Source: a virus. Taken from it: a stretch of 29,067 bases of DNA. The DNA lies in IMG/VR virus record IMGVR_UViG_3300028176_000014, positions 1 through 29,067 of that record. The stretch is one strand, 5' to 3'. The position numbers were made by a program, and so were the translations under genes. The notes beneath the pieces are model-generated. The model saw nothing but the letters and a program-made list of their open reading frames with translations. It was not told where the DNA came from and did not search any database. Of the stretch, positions 18,001 through 24,299 are shown piece after piece. Each line of letters opens with the position of its first letter. Positions within the stretch are counted from its first letter, which is position 1.

Positions 18001-19214
18001 CTGAACCTACTCATGAAGATGAGAAACCAAATAGGATTTATATTTCAGATAAACATATTCCCGGTTCTTTCTTAGATGGATATAGAAACATACAAATAGG
18101 ATCTTACCAGGACTTTGCAGTAGAGGATGGCCCCATAACTGCAATACTAAAAGACCTAGACTATCCTTTTGTAGTTCATGAGAATGGTATTAATCAGATC
18201 TTTATAGGAGGACAAAAAGGAGAGACTGGAGATTCCGGAGATCTTATACTTGGAGTTGCGGGAAACTTCTTAAATGAGGTTACACGTAAACTTGCAGAGT
18301 ATGGTTCACAACATAAATATTCCCTGATACAAGGTAAACAGGGGACCTATGGATTTGATTTCAACAAGAGGATATTGTGGAGAGTTAATTCATATCAGAC
18401 CCAGGGTGGGGGATTCTATCTACAAGCGGTAGAGCTTAGCGAAAAACTACTTGTACAGAAGGCGATACAAGACATTATAGAGAGGTTCTCCACGGAGACA
18501 GATGTTTCTTCTATCCTTCCTGATGCCCCTTTGAGAGGTATGGGAATAGTGGGAGGATATGATCCTGATTTTAAAGAGATGATGATGACATTTCTCCTTC
18601 CTCAGTCTTCCGATTCTCAGAATGCAACATTAGTATTTGATGAGATCACTGGAGGATTCAGAGGGATGTATCCATTTACCGAACCAAAGTATATGAATTT
18701 AGGAACAATGTTCTTATCTCTTCATCATACTATGAGTGATCAGTCAGAGTATATCATTGATAATAAAGTTTACAGATATAATATTCCTATTACCAAAGAA
18801 GGAAAGGATAATTATAATGTATTCTTTGGAGAACAGAAAACATTCTCTTTAAGTTTTATTGTATCTGGTATCAGTGAAGATCCACAGACTAATGCAGTGA
18901 AGTTGAAAAAAGTATTCGAAAGTTTACTCATAGAATGTAAAGATGAACCATTATTCAGGATACTTTATGAAACAATGTATCAGACAGGCACTTATGAGTT
19001 TCAGACAGATGGGGCCCAATTCTGGTTAAATTCGATATACGAAGAACATAAATATAGTGTTCCCGTAGTAGTTCAGACAGGGCCTAATGAGGATCAATTT
19101 GAAGAGAATTCCCAGATGAGAGGATTGTGGATGAAAATAACTATTGAATATAAGGGAGCAAAGGATATTGAGATAAAGAGTGTGGAGACAAACTTTGACC
19201 CTAGTTTTAGTTAA
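15033..19214 (+). CDS. Large tail stabilisation / hub-like protein (about 1,393 aa)
   Basis: This is a very large, soluble, beta-rich protein. I prefer the ATG at 15033 (MKTLNTFTDKIISDLDNS) over an in-frame GTG nine bases upstream, because related stabilisation proteins start this way. The pattern of many short beta strands with Gly/Asp turns suggests propeller-like or beta-sandwich domains. Near residues 1100-1190, GTYGFDFNKRILWRV and GMGIVGGYDPDFKEMMMTF resemble the conserved C-terminal part of crAss-like tail stabilisation proteins (P22 gp10-like role). A collagen-like QKGETGDSGD turn is present. It would seal the neck and anchor fibres or the tail tip. It is much larger than P22 gp10 (under 500 aa), as expected for crAss-like phages. 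The role is inferred. Confidence 0.6.
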   Translation: MKTLNTFTDKIISDLDNSVIKSNQWVFPTVGLRVFNKNGKGLIASVVPGNELFFEVTEGYIIVGACEYGGILYLACHNQTTGKGELGSYPSPVYPMSSIDGAFQKQYGSLTNFIENSVIRYFRTTRFNFSLDYPVDMITKLSYDGSVDLYLCDFNNPNRVINTGFNQQGQILTERLYMDSNFNGSLNLIPTCETEIITNSALVNTGGYLRPGNIFIYVRYLTQDYAKTSFIKEIGPFSISYGDHANNHMGLAERDWINDIKNETDKKIDIVLDRLDSNYKYLQIGVVRYTALQENGAYQKDVYLIDQYYPITGSYMNLTIYGNESQQLLTFDDIIKPTLEYNISKSHTQVQSRYLPARMKKSILDYDRDFLIEFASKIEIGEFQIDMPGLTTFPAYGRNTIETDHSLYQYDKADNIYRYLGYFKDQIYPFAIVFKFINGTYSEAFPCKGNIPAYTGRTEKGLYKFKSWKTITGTTFTQKKISGVQFNTTTAYTYYNTLSESVKADSFGSVVGFYFTRGERIENLICQGVSMRGFHSIETHLHKAITHYTPGQKFSFQTDIVIDDLGNGSTIYNPGAAAIMPLFEGNLPLLYDEEDLHLYGISNETGDFTGYSDHMYGENSAKFYTLPTKAAYVLSNEPYDNKHGIFSPDILFENEVLNVPDDCYLEPLIRWSLNDQRFAEGTSPATAVGTLQYPYISLVVDTTKRIYPRTFIVDLNEDINAGGVNKPTYYTQEFIKVKTTFVDKLQGRGKYNFSAYFAGKGDQVGFDCFGTLYNRNIGTSRYIGVQDISSEKKMRQLYTGGMFAPNALSTVNIYRFQNTTTFATDTNKSYTVSSSFYSVISPLIKKTNWMGTTPIQCFNGDCFLQKTWFRSHRWYAMEQTGSTTDADCVDDPGFASSMKDNYCYWYQHGLMVGIVTENKYNTGMRNEVVGQDTEGEYLRYTFFPKSLGNAQSTYNWTVIDGSEYLNEAFQINDGYNHILSDRKIKGYDFTEPTHEDEKPNRIYISDKHIPGSFLDGYRNIQIGSYQDFAVEDGPITAILKDLDYPFVVHENGINQIFIGGQKGETGDSGDLILGVAGNFLNEVTRKLAEYGSQHKYSLIQGKQGTYGFDFNKRILWRVNSYQTQGGGFYLQAVELSEKLLVQKAIQDIIERFSTETDVSSILPDAPLRGMGIVGGYDPDFKEMMMTFLLPQSSDSQNATLVFDEITGGFRGMYPFTEPKYMNLGTMFLSLHHTMSDQSEYIIDNKVYRYNIPITKEGKDNYNVFFGEQKTFSLSFIVSGISEDPQTNAVKLKKVFESLLIECKDEPLFRILYETMYQTGTYEFQTDGAQFWLNSIYEEHKYSVPVVVQTGPNEDQFEENSQMRGLWMKITIEYKGAKDIEIKSVETNFDPSFS

Positions 19215-19261
19215 TAAGATTATTTATCACTATGTTAAACAAGTATTAAAACTAACTTATA

Positions 19262-21277
19262 ATGATAACAGAAATTATTGGAGGAGCACTCAGTCTTATT
19301 GGGACGGGATTAAATGCTGTTTCGGCTTATACTGGGTATGATAAAATTAATCCTAGTTATGCTAATCAATTATATGGGAATTCATTACGAAAATCTGGGT
19401 ATACGTCAGGTGCATATACAAATAATGAATCTAAAAAGATTAGGGATAAGATAGTCAGGAAGAATGGCACAGGAGAAACACTAGAAACAATTGGAGGTCT
19501 TGCTCAGACTATTGGAGGAGCTGTATCAGTAACCGGAAATATTCTTAATTCTGTTGGGAATGCTGTTGTTAAACCCCCCAAAGAAACAAGTGGTTATATT
19601 CCATATAGTAATACTGGAGTTCCGGATGCAGTCTCTCAGTATGTAGATAAGAACTCACCAATGAATTTTAATGTAGAAAAAGAACTGAATACTGTAAGTC
19701 CATCCTCTCCTCCCGGGGTAGATCCTTCTACTCAAATATATCTAGGAGGTAGTACAAGACCTATTGTAAATAATCCTATTACAACAAAATTAGATACAGA
19801 ATTTAAACCAGTTGAAATTGGGAAAGATACTCTTATTGATTTTACTAAATATACAGCACCGCAGGAGGCAACATTTGGAGATACTTCATTATTACAAAGT
19901 ACACCTTCTTTTGCTAAAAAAGGTATGAAGATAGAATCTGGGGCAAAGAAAATTATTGCAGGAGAAGCAGGGAAGGAATGGTTAGTAGATACAAATACGG
20001 GTAAAATTATAAAAGAACTGAATAGAGGGGCCGAGGAAGTGGTTATGCCGAAGGATACCGCAGTACTCAATCAGGAACAGATGTCTCGTCTGAACGCAGG
20101 AGAACCCTTTGAAACAGTCATTGCTTCATTACCAGATGTGCCATCGGGTAAAACTGCTAGTTCGGGAACGATAGGACCAGACGATGATAAGCATACCGAT
20201 TGGAGAGATATGTTAATGGGATTCAAACATATTTATGATTGGGTTCCTAATGCCACTAAATCAACAGCAACAGGTACAAAACAGATTATAAATATGGGCA
20301 AGACGATATTTCCCACAAGAGATACTACACCTGTATTTGATTTATCTCAACCTAAAAATACGAAATCTGTATATCCTACCCACGATACTGTAATGGATCG
20401 TGCTACAGATATTAGGGATATGAATACCAGAGTGCCCGAAAAGAATATGGGGGATCCATTTACACCAGAAGTTACAGGAGAGACGGAAACTCCATTTGGA
20501 CCTCCACTGTTTAAATCTGATTCAGTATATAATGACTATGAAGATTATAAAACAGCAATGTTTGGAAATGGTTATCCGACTGTGGCAAAATCACCTAAAG
20601 GAACTTCTCTGTCAGATACATGGGATATGGTTAAAGAAGGCAAGGGTGGTGGATCTAAACTTAAAACAACTACAACTAAAAAATATGAGGACAAGACTAA
20701 GTTTAAATGGGGATCGGAAGAAAGTGTACTTGCTGCAAACTTATTAGGGAATCTTGGAACTCTCTCTCAGAAATCCCCAGAAAAGATATCTACAACTCCT
20801 GTTCGTGCAAGTGATGTAACAATGATTACCCCTAAACAACTTAATGCTGAACCATATCTTTCAGATCTGGGAAGGCAGAGTAAGAGTTTGTTAGACTTTT
20901 ATATGCAAACAGGCCAGACAGATAAGGTTCCTTCTTTAGTAGCTGGTATAGGTAATGCCAGGGATAAGATTATGGAATCTCTTACATCTAGAAATGCTGG
21001 TATGCAAGAACAAGCATTGGCAACTAATGCGTCAGCGGATAACCAAAAGAAGTTAACTCAGGCAGGACTTGACCAGCGTACATCAGAACAACAGACTGCA
21101 TTGGACGTAGAGAGAAGTAAGATAAAAGCTGCACAGAATGCAGAGAGATGGAAGACGATATCAAATAATCTTCTGGCATGGGGTCAATATAGTGAGACAA
21201 GAAAGAATAGACCTTATGAAGAACAAATGAGAGACCTTGTGCTTGCAAACTTAAAAATGAAAGCATACGGAGGGTAA
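19262..21277 (+). CDS. Glycine-rich candidate ejection/internal virion protein (671 aa)
   Basis: The N-terminal 105 residues carry two glycine-rich amphipathic segments (EIIGGALSLIGTGLNAVSA and LAQTIGGAVSVTGNILNSVG) typical of phage proteins that insert into or cross membranes during DNA ejection. Residues about 230-270 contain IAGEAGKEWLVDTNTGKI and VVMPKDTAVLN, resembling the GEAGPE..MP motif widespread in tape-measure and large tail proteins. The C-terminal 150 residues are a long glutamine/alanine-rich helix (SADNQKKLTQAGLDQRTSEQ). Arginine codons are mostly AGA. The gene follows the stabilisation protein after a 47-bp gap. I favour an ejection role like the internal proteins of N4 or P22. 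A chaperoned tail-hub protein is an alternative. Confidence 0.55.
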   Translation: MITEIIGGALSLIGTGLNAVSAYTGYDKINPSYANQLYGNSLRKSGYTSGAYTNNESKKIRDKIVRKNGTGETLETIGGLAQTIGGAVSVTGNILNSVGNAVVKPPKETSGYIPYSNTGVPDAVSQYVDKNSPMNFNVEKELNTVSPSSPPGVDPSTQIYLGGSTRPIVNNPITTKLDTEFKPVEIGKDTLIDFTKYTAPQEATFGDTSLLQSTPSFAKKGMKIESGAKKIIAGEAGKEWLVDTNTGKIIKELNRGAEEVVMPKDTAVLNQEQMSRLNAGEPFETVIASLPDVPSGKTASSGTIGPDDDKHTDWRDMLMGFKHIYDWVPNATKSTATGTKQIINMGKTIFPTRDTTPVFDLSQPKNTKSVYPTHDTVMDRATDIRDMNTRVPEKNMGDPFTPEVTGETETPFGPPLFKSDSVYNDYEDYKTAMFGNGYPTVAKSPKGTSLSDTWDMVKEGKGGGSKLKTTTTKKYEDKTKFKWGSEESVLAANLLGNLGTLSQKSPEKISTTPVRASDVTMITPKQLNAEPYLSDLGRQSKSLLDFYMQTGQTDKVPSLVAGIGNARDKIMESLTSRNAGMQEQALATNASADNQKKLTQAGLDQRTSEQQTALDVERSKIKAAQNAERWKTISNNLLAWGQYSETRKNRPYEEQMRDLVLANLKMKAYGG

Positions 21278-21282
21278 ACATT

Positions 21283-21323
21283 TTAACATAATTTGTATAC
21301 TATGGTATGTTAATATATCTTTG
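21283..21323 (+). promoter_or_regulatory. Bacteroides-type promoter overlapping a dyad operator candidate
   Basis: TTTG (21292-21295) and TATCTTTG (21316-21323) match the Bacteroidota primary sigma factor consensus TTTG / TAnnTTTG with a 20-bp spacer. Transcription would start at about 21327-21329, almost exactly at the ATG of the zinc-ribbon gene (21328), so the message may be leaderless. An inverted repeat, TTAACATA (21283-21290) and TATGTTAA (21306-21313), spans the promoter, with GTATAC near its centre. It could be an operator. Seen in the sequence; activity is inferred. Confidence 0.4.
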
Positions 21324-21327
21324 AAGT

Positions 21328-21498
21328 ATGATTCTTAAAACCTATAGATCTAAAAAAACAAAAAAAACACTTATTTGTATTAATACAGCATGCAGAACTG
21401 TGTTTACTCATGTAGGTTGTACTTGCCGAAGTAAATGTCCCAAGTGTGGGGCAAAAGGTTCGGCTTTATCTATTGAAAATGGAAAAGTTATATTCTAA
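21328..21498 (+). CDS. Small zinc-ribbon protein (56 aa)
   Basis: This short open frame begins ATG ATT CTT AAA and ends TAA. Its product has a basic N-terminus (KTYRSKKTKKT) and six cysteines: C17 and C22 (CINTAC), then C31, C33, C37 and C40 (CTCRSKCPKCG). The CPKCG knuckle is typical of zinc ribbons, so it probably binds one zinc and may contact nucleic acid or protein. It is the first gene after the promoter candidate and overlaps the next start by 20 bp, which suggests coupling. No wider family is recognised. The cysteine spacing and neighbouring overlap make chance coding unlikely, but the gene is short. Confidence 0.6.
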   Translation: MILKTYRSKKTKKTLICINTACRTVFTHVGCTCRSKCPKCGAKGSALSIENGKVIF

Positions 21499-21820
21499 TC
21501 CACTGGCAATGCATATTATTCTCCCAGGGTTTTCATTTAAACCATACATAGAGAAATCTATTAACGGAATGGGAGAAGAAATAATAGAGAATAGGGAGGC
21601 TATTTATGAAACTACATTTGAAATAGATATAGATCAAATTGAGTCATTAGCACCTTCTGCAGGTCCTATTTCTCATCCGAAGGAATTAAGTTATTCCAGA
21701 ATAGTAGGAAAAAGTGGAAGGTATTATGATATTAATTTATCTTTTAAAGATCTTCAATTCAGAGTACATAGAGCAAAACAAGATAAATATTATAAACAAT
21801 TAATTATAATCTCAAATTAA
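21479..21820 (+). CDS. Unknown small protein (113 aa)
   Basis: I start this gene at ATG 21479 (MEKLYSNPLAMHIILPGF), overlapping the zinc-ribbon stop by 20 bp; a GTG 33 bases upstream is also in frame but lies deeper inside the zinc-ribbon gene. The product is mixed alpha/beta, with KPYIEKSINGMGEEIIENRE and a basic C-terminus (DLQFRVHRAKQDKYYKQLII). There are no cysteines, membrane segments or recognisable catalytic motif. It ends 7 bp before the GroES-like gene, so it probably shares that transcript. Function unknown. Confidence 0.55.
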   Translation: MEKLYSNPLAMHIILPGFSFKPYIEKSINGMGEEIIENREAIYETTFEIDIDQIESLAPSAGPISHPKELSYSRIVGKSGRYYDINLSFKDLQFRVHRAKQDKYYKQLIIISN

Positions 21821-21827
21821 AGGGCAT

Positions 21828-22259
21828 ATGAAAAAGGAACAGTTACAGGTAATGGATGGTTTTTTGGTTATTGATTTAATCGATACCAAACCGATACAAG
21901 AGGGAATAAAACTTATTAACCCTAATACGGGAAAAGAGACAGCATCTTATTCTAGTTACGAAGATCATCCATTTAGGGCATTGATAGTAAAAGTATGTGC
22001 CTATTATACAAATAATGGGATACAATATGAATCTCAATTGAATGAGGGAGATATTGTATTACTCCCAGGATGGCCTATAAAACCAGAGTTGTGTATTATT
22101 GAAAACAACACTTATAGTATGATTCGCCATTCTGAGGTGCGAGGTTATTATACTCCAACAGAAGAACAAAGATCAAAAATTATTACTGCAAGTAAATCGG
22201 ATAAAAATTATAATGCTAAGGAATTAGTCCCTATTACAACTGTAAAGGGGGAGGCATAG
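21828..22259 (+). CDS. GroES-like co-chaperonin (143 aa)
   Basis: The layout of strands and loops matches a Cpn10/GroES fold. FLVIDLI (12-18) is the first strand. A 29-residue loop follows (19-47) with EGIKLI, placed like the mobile loop GGIVL that docks on GroEL. RALIVKV (50-56), GDIVLLPG (74-81) and YSMIRHSEVRGYY (96-108, like the ILxMxESDILA end of GroES) complete the barrel. A polar tail of about 35 residues is extra; GroES itself is about 97 aa and T4 gp31 111 aa. Known phage co-chaperonins (T4 gp31) replace GroES so that host GroEL can fold the capsid protein. Here it sits in the late gene block downstream of the MCP. Identity is inferred from the pattern; a structure prediction would decide it. 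Confidence 0.6.
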   Translation: MKKEQLQVMDGFLVIDLIDTKPIQEGIKLINPNTGKETASYSSYEDHPFRALIVKVCAYYTNNGIQYESQLNEGDIVLLPGWPIKPELCIIENNTYSMIRHSEVRGYYTPTEEQRSKIITASKSDKNYNAKELVPITTVKGEA

Positions 22260-22289
22260 AGAATATACATAGTTTTAACGCAATAACAG

Positions 22290-22357
22290 ACCCTAAGAGG
22301 GACGATCTGTATAGGACTGGGGGTAATGCTACTCGGTTTTGATCGTAGTCTTAGGGT
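22290..22357 (+). ncRNA. Long structured hairpin, candidate cis-acting RNA or terminator
   Basis: The only gene-free gap over 100 bp in the window (22260-22383) holds a 68-nt fold. Stem 1 is ACCCTAAGA (22290-22298) with TCTTAGGGT (22349-22357), nine perfect pairs. Stem 2 is ACGATC (22302-22307) with GATCGT (22341-22346), six perfect pairs. A weaker third helix (ACTGGG with CTCGGT) closes the loop. The 5' arm can alternatively form a local CCCT-AAG-AGGG hairpin, which looks switch-like. Only a broken T-tract follows (GCTTATTT), so simple termination is uncertain. It is not a tRNA. It could be a terminator, an mRNA processing site or a regulatory leader for the 636-aa gene. Confidence 0.45.
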
Positions 22358-22383
22358 TGCTTATTTAAACAAATACACATATT

Positions 22384-24294
22384 ATGGCACAAGGATGGGG
22401 AGTTAATCAGGCAGTGTTTTACCCACAGGGTAAATCTTCACAATCTGCATCATCGGATATATCTACAATGAGTAGAATAGATAAGATGAATCAACCTGAT
22501 GTTTACGATAAACAAGAAATAAAGGATGAGAATAAAGATATGCTTTATAAAGATAAGTTATTCTTTCTTCAAAACCTTAATAATATCTCTCAACAGGAGA
22601 AATCTATTAAGAGTGGAATGATGAATTATTTCATGACTAATCATGGAACTCCACCAGCAGAGAAACAACAAGAGTGGAATAAACAACTTGCAGAAGTGGA
22701 AAATGCACGGACTCAGATTAAGTCTATGGAATCAATGTTAAAACTTCGTTATGAGGAATATAAGAGATTAAGTAGCAAAACAGAAAATCGTATTGCTGTC
22801 ACTAGAAATAATCAGGGAGCATATGAGGCATATCTGGGACCAAAAGAGAATGGATCAATAGGATGGTTAACACAACCAGAACTACTTGATCAGAATATTA
22901 ATCAATTAGGGATGGATCAATATGGTCGTCCTACCGGGATAGACTTCCCATCAGATACGGGATATACGGGATCTTATAATACATATTTTAACATGATGGT
23001 GCAAAATAGTTCCCAGAATTATTCTAATGTTGCTCCTAATGAGGATGGTACTATTACAGTAAATGGTGTTACAATGAACAAAGAAGCCATGAATGGTATC
23101 AAAACATTACTAGAAGCGAATAATGTTACTCAATTAAAGGAGGCTGCTGATGTAGTATATAACACTATGCCAGAGAATGCACGAACGGACATGGGATCTA
23201 AATTTCATGAGAATTTATTACGTGCTGGTTATTCTAAAGATGAGAAGAAAAACCCATATATGGTAATGCCATTAGATAGATTCGATGGTAAATATGGGTT
23301 TAAGATTGAGGGCACCGACTATGATGTAATGAATAAATATATAAATGGTATAAATCTAACGACACAAGAAAAACATGATCTTGCTAATATTCAGGAGCAA
23401 TATGCCAGACAACTTATTTATTCCATGGTCCCCGGGAGAGTTCTATCAAAAGAAAATTTAGAAGGAGTTACAACAGGAGGTGCATCTGATGGTTCTGATG
23501 GGAAGAATGTACAAGGTCCCATGACACAGATTGCACGTCATCTTTTAACAGGAGTAGGAAAAGAACCCGATAAAGAGATTAATCGTTTTATGGTTATTAA
23601 GAATAACGTACCTACCGCTTGGCAGTCCCCTGATATTGTAAAATATTCAATAGGGAATCCACAATATGTTTCAGGATGGAATTCATCTGCAGAAGAGTCT
23701 TTTAGTCACAATAATCCTATTAAACCAAATAGTCTTACTACCAAACCATACTGGATTAATACAGAGAGTACTGCTTATCCGGTAACATTACTTGAGAAAT
23801 ATGGAGTTGCTATTACAGGGTTGGCAGGAAGTGGAGAAGTCAGACAATTCCCGGAACCCATGCAGACACGTTATGTTGATGAGAATGGAAACAATATGTT
23901 TCAACTTAATTATGCAAATCATATAAAGGATACAAAGACAACTACTACAGTTGCTTATCGCATGGCGATACCAAAAGATAATTTTAGTGACTTTATTAAA
24001 GACATGAAGGAAATGACTCCTTCCATTATAAAGACTGATGATCTTGAATCATTATTTACTCTTGGATACAAATATGGGGTTGGAGAGAAAGGACAGAAAA
24101 CAGAACCATATTATTATTTTACGGGATATGAAGATGTAGATATTATGACTTTACAGGAATTTGATAACATACAGAATTTCGAAAAGGGCAAGTTTGATCT
24201 TAAGAATCTAGAGAATAGTTTACTAAAGAAAAAACAAGATGCGTATAACAGGGAGAATGAAATTATTAATCAGAGAGCTGAAATAAAAAAATAA
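22384..24294 (+). CDS. Candidate internal virion/cargo protein (636 aa)
   Basis: The gene starts after the structured gap and ends 5 bp before the giant gene. The first 35 residues are Ser/Gln-rich and flexible (MAQGWGVNQAVFYPQGKSSQ). Residues 40-145 are a charged coiled-coil-like helix. The rest is mixed alpha/beta with many Asn, Tyr and Met residues, and the C-terminus is again a charged helix (NLENSLLKKKQDAYNRENEI). I see no catalytic motif. Adjacency to the giant helicase protein and size suggest a virion cargo or muzzle-type protein as found in crAss-like phages. Its last codons ATA AAA AAA TAA form an in-frame slippery heptamer, so a longer frameshift product is possible. Confidence 0.5.
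   Translation: MAQGWGVNQAVFYPQGKSSQSASSDISTMSRIDKMNQPDVYDKQEIKDENKDMLYKDKLFFLQNLNNISQQEKSIKSGMMNYFMTNHGTPPAEKQQEWNKQLAEVENARTQIKSMESMLKLRYEEYKRLSSKTENRIAVTRNNQGAYEAYLGPKENGSIGWLTQPELLDQNINQLGMDQYGRPTGIDFPSDTGYTGSYNTYFNMMVQNSSQNYSNVAPNEDGTITVNGVTMNKEAMNGIKTLLEANNVTQLKEAADVVYNTMPENARTDMGSKFHENLLRAGYSKDEKKNPYMVMPLDRFDGKYGFKIEGTDYDVMNKYINGINLTTQEKHDLANIQEQYARQLIYSMVPGRVLSKENLEGVTTGGASDGSDGKNVQGPMTQIARHLLTGVGKEPDKEINRFMVIKNNVPTAWQSPDIVKYSIGNPQYVSGWNSSAEESFSHNNPIKPNSLTTKPYWINTESTAYPVTLLEKYGVAITGLAGSGEVRQFPEPMQTRYVDENGNNMFQLNYANHIKDTKTTTTVAYRMAIPKDNFSDFIKDMKEMTPSIIKTDDLESLFTLGYKYGVGEKGQKTEPYYYFTGYEDVDIMTLQEFDNIQNFEKGKFDLKNLENSLLKKKQDAYNRENEIINQRAEIKK
24285..24291 (+). other. Candidate -1 ribosomal frameshift site (A AAA AAA before the stop)
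   Basis: The 636-aa frame reads ATA AAA AAA TAA; the heptamer A AAA AAA lies in the X XXY YYZ register with the stop codon directly after it. A -1 slip would read ATA ACT ATC ATG GAA and enter the giant frame with no intervening stop. A purine-rich AGAG (24273-24276) sits about 8 nt upstream, like the internal Shine-Dalgarno stimulator of dnaX-type sites. No downstream hairpin is obvious. Translational coupling or chance A-run are alternatives. Confidence 0.4.
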
Positions 24295-24299
24295 CTATC

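Noticed and set aside
21446-21481. GTG start at 21446 for the 113-aa gene
   Set aside because: It lies deep in the zinc-ribbon frame; ATG 21479 gives a normal short overlap and a natural N-terminus.
22290-22357. tRNA or tRNA-like gene in the 22260-22383 gap
   Set aside because: The outer stem is nine pairs and the inner stems do not form D, anticodon and T arms with the expected lengths or a TTCGA-type loop.
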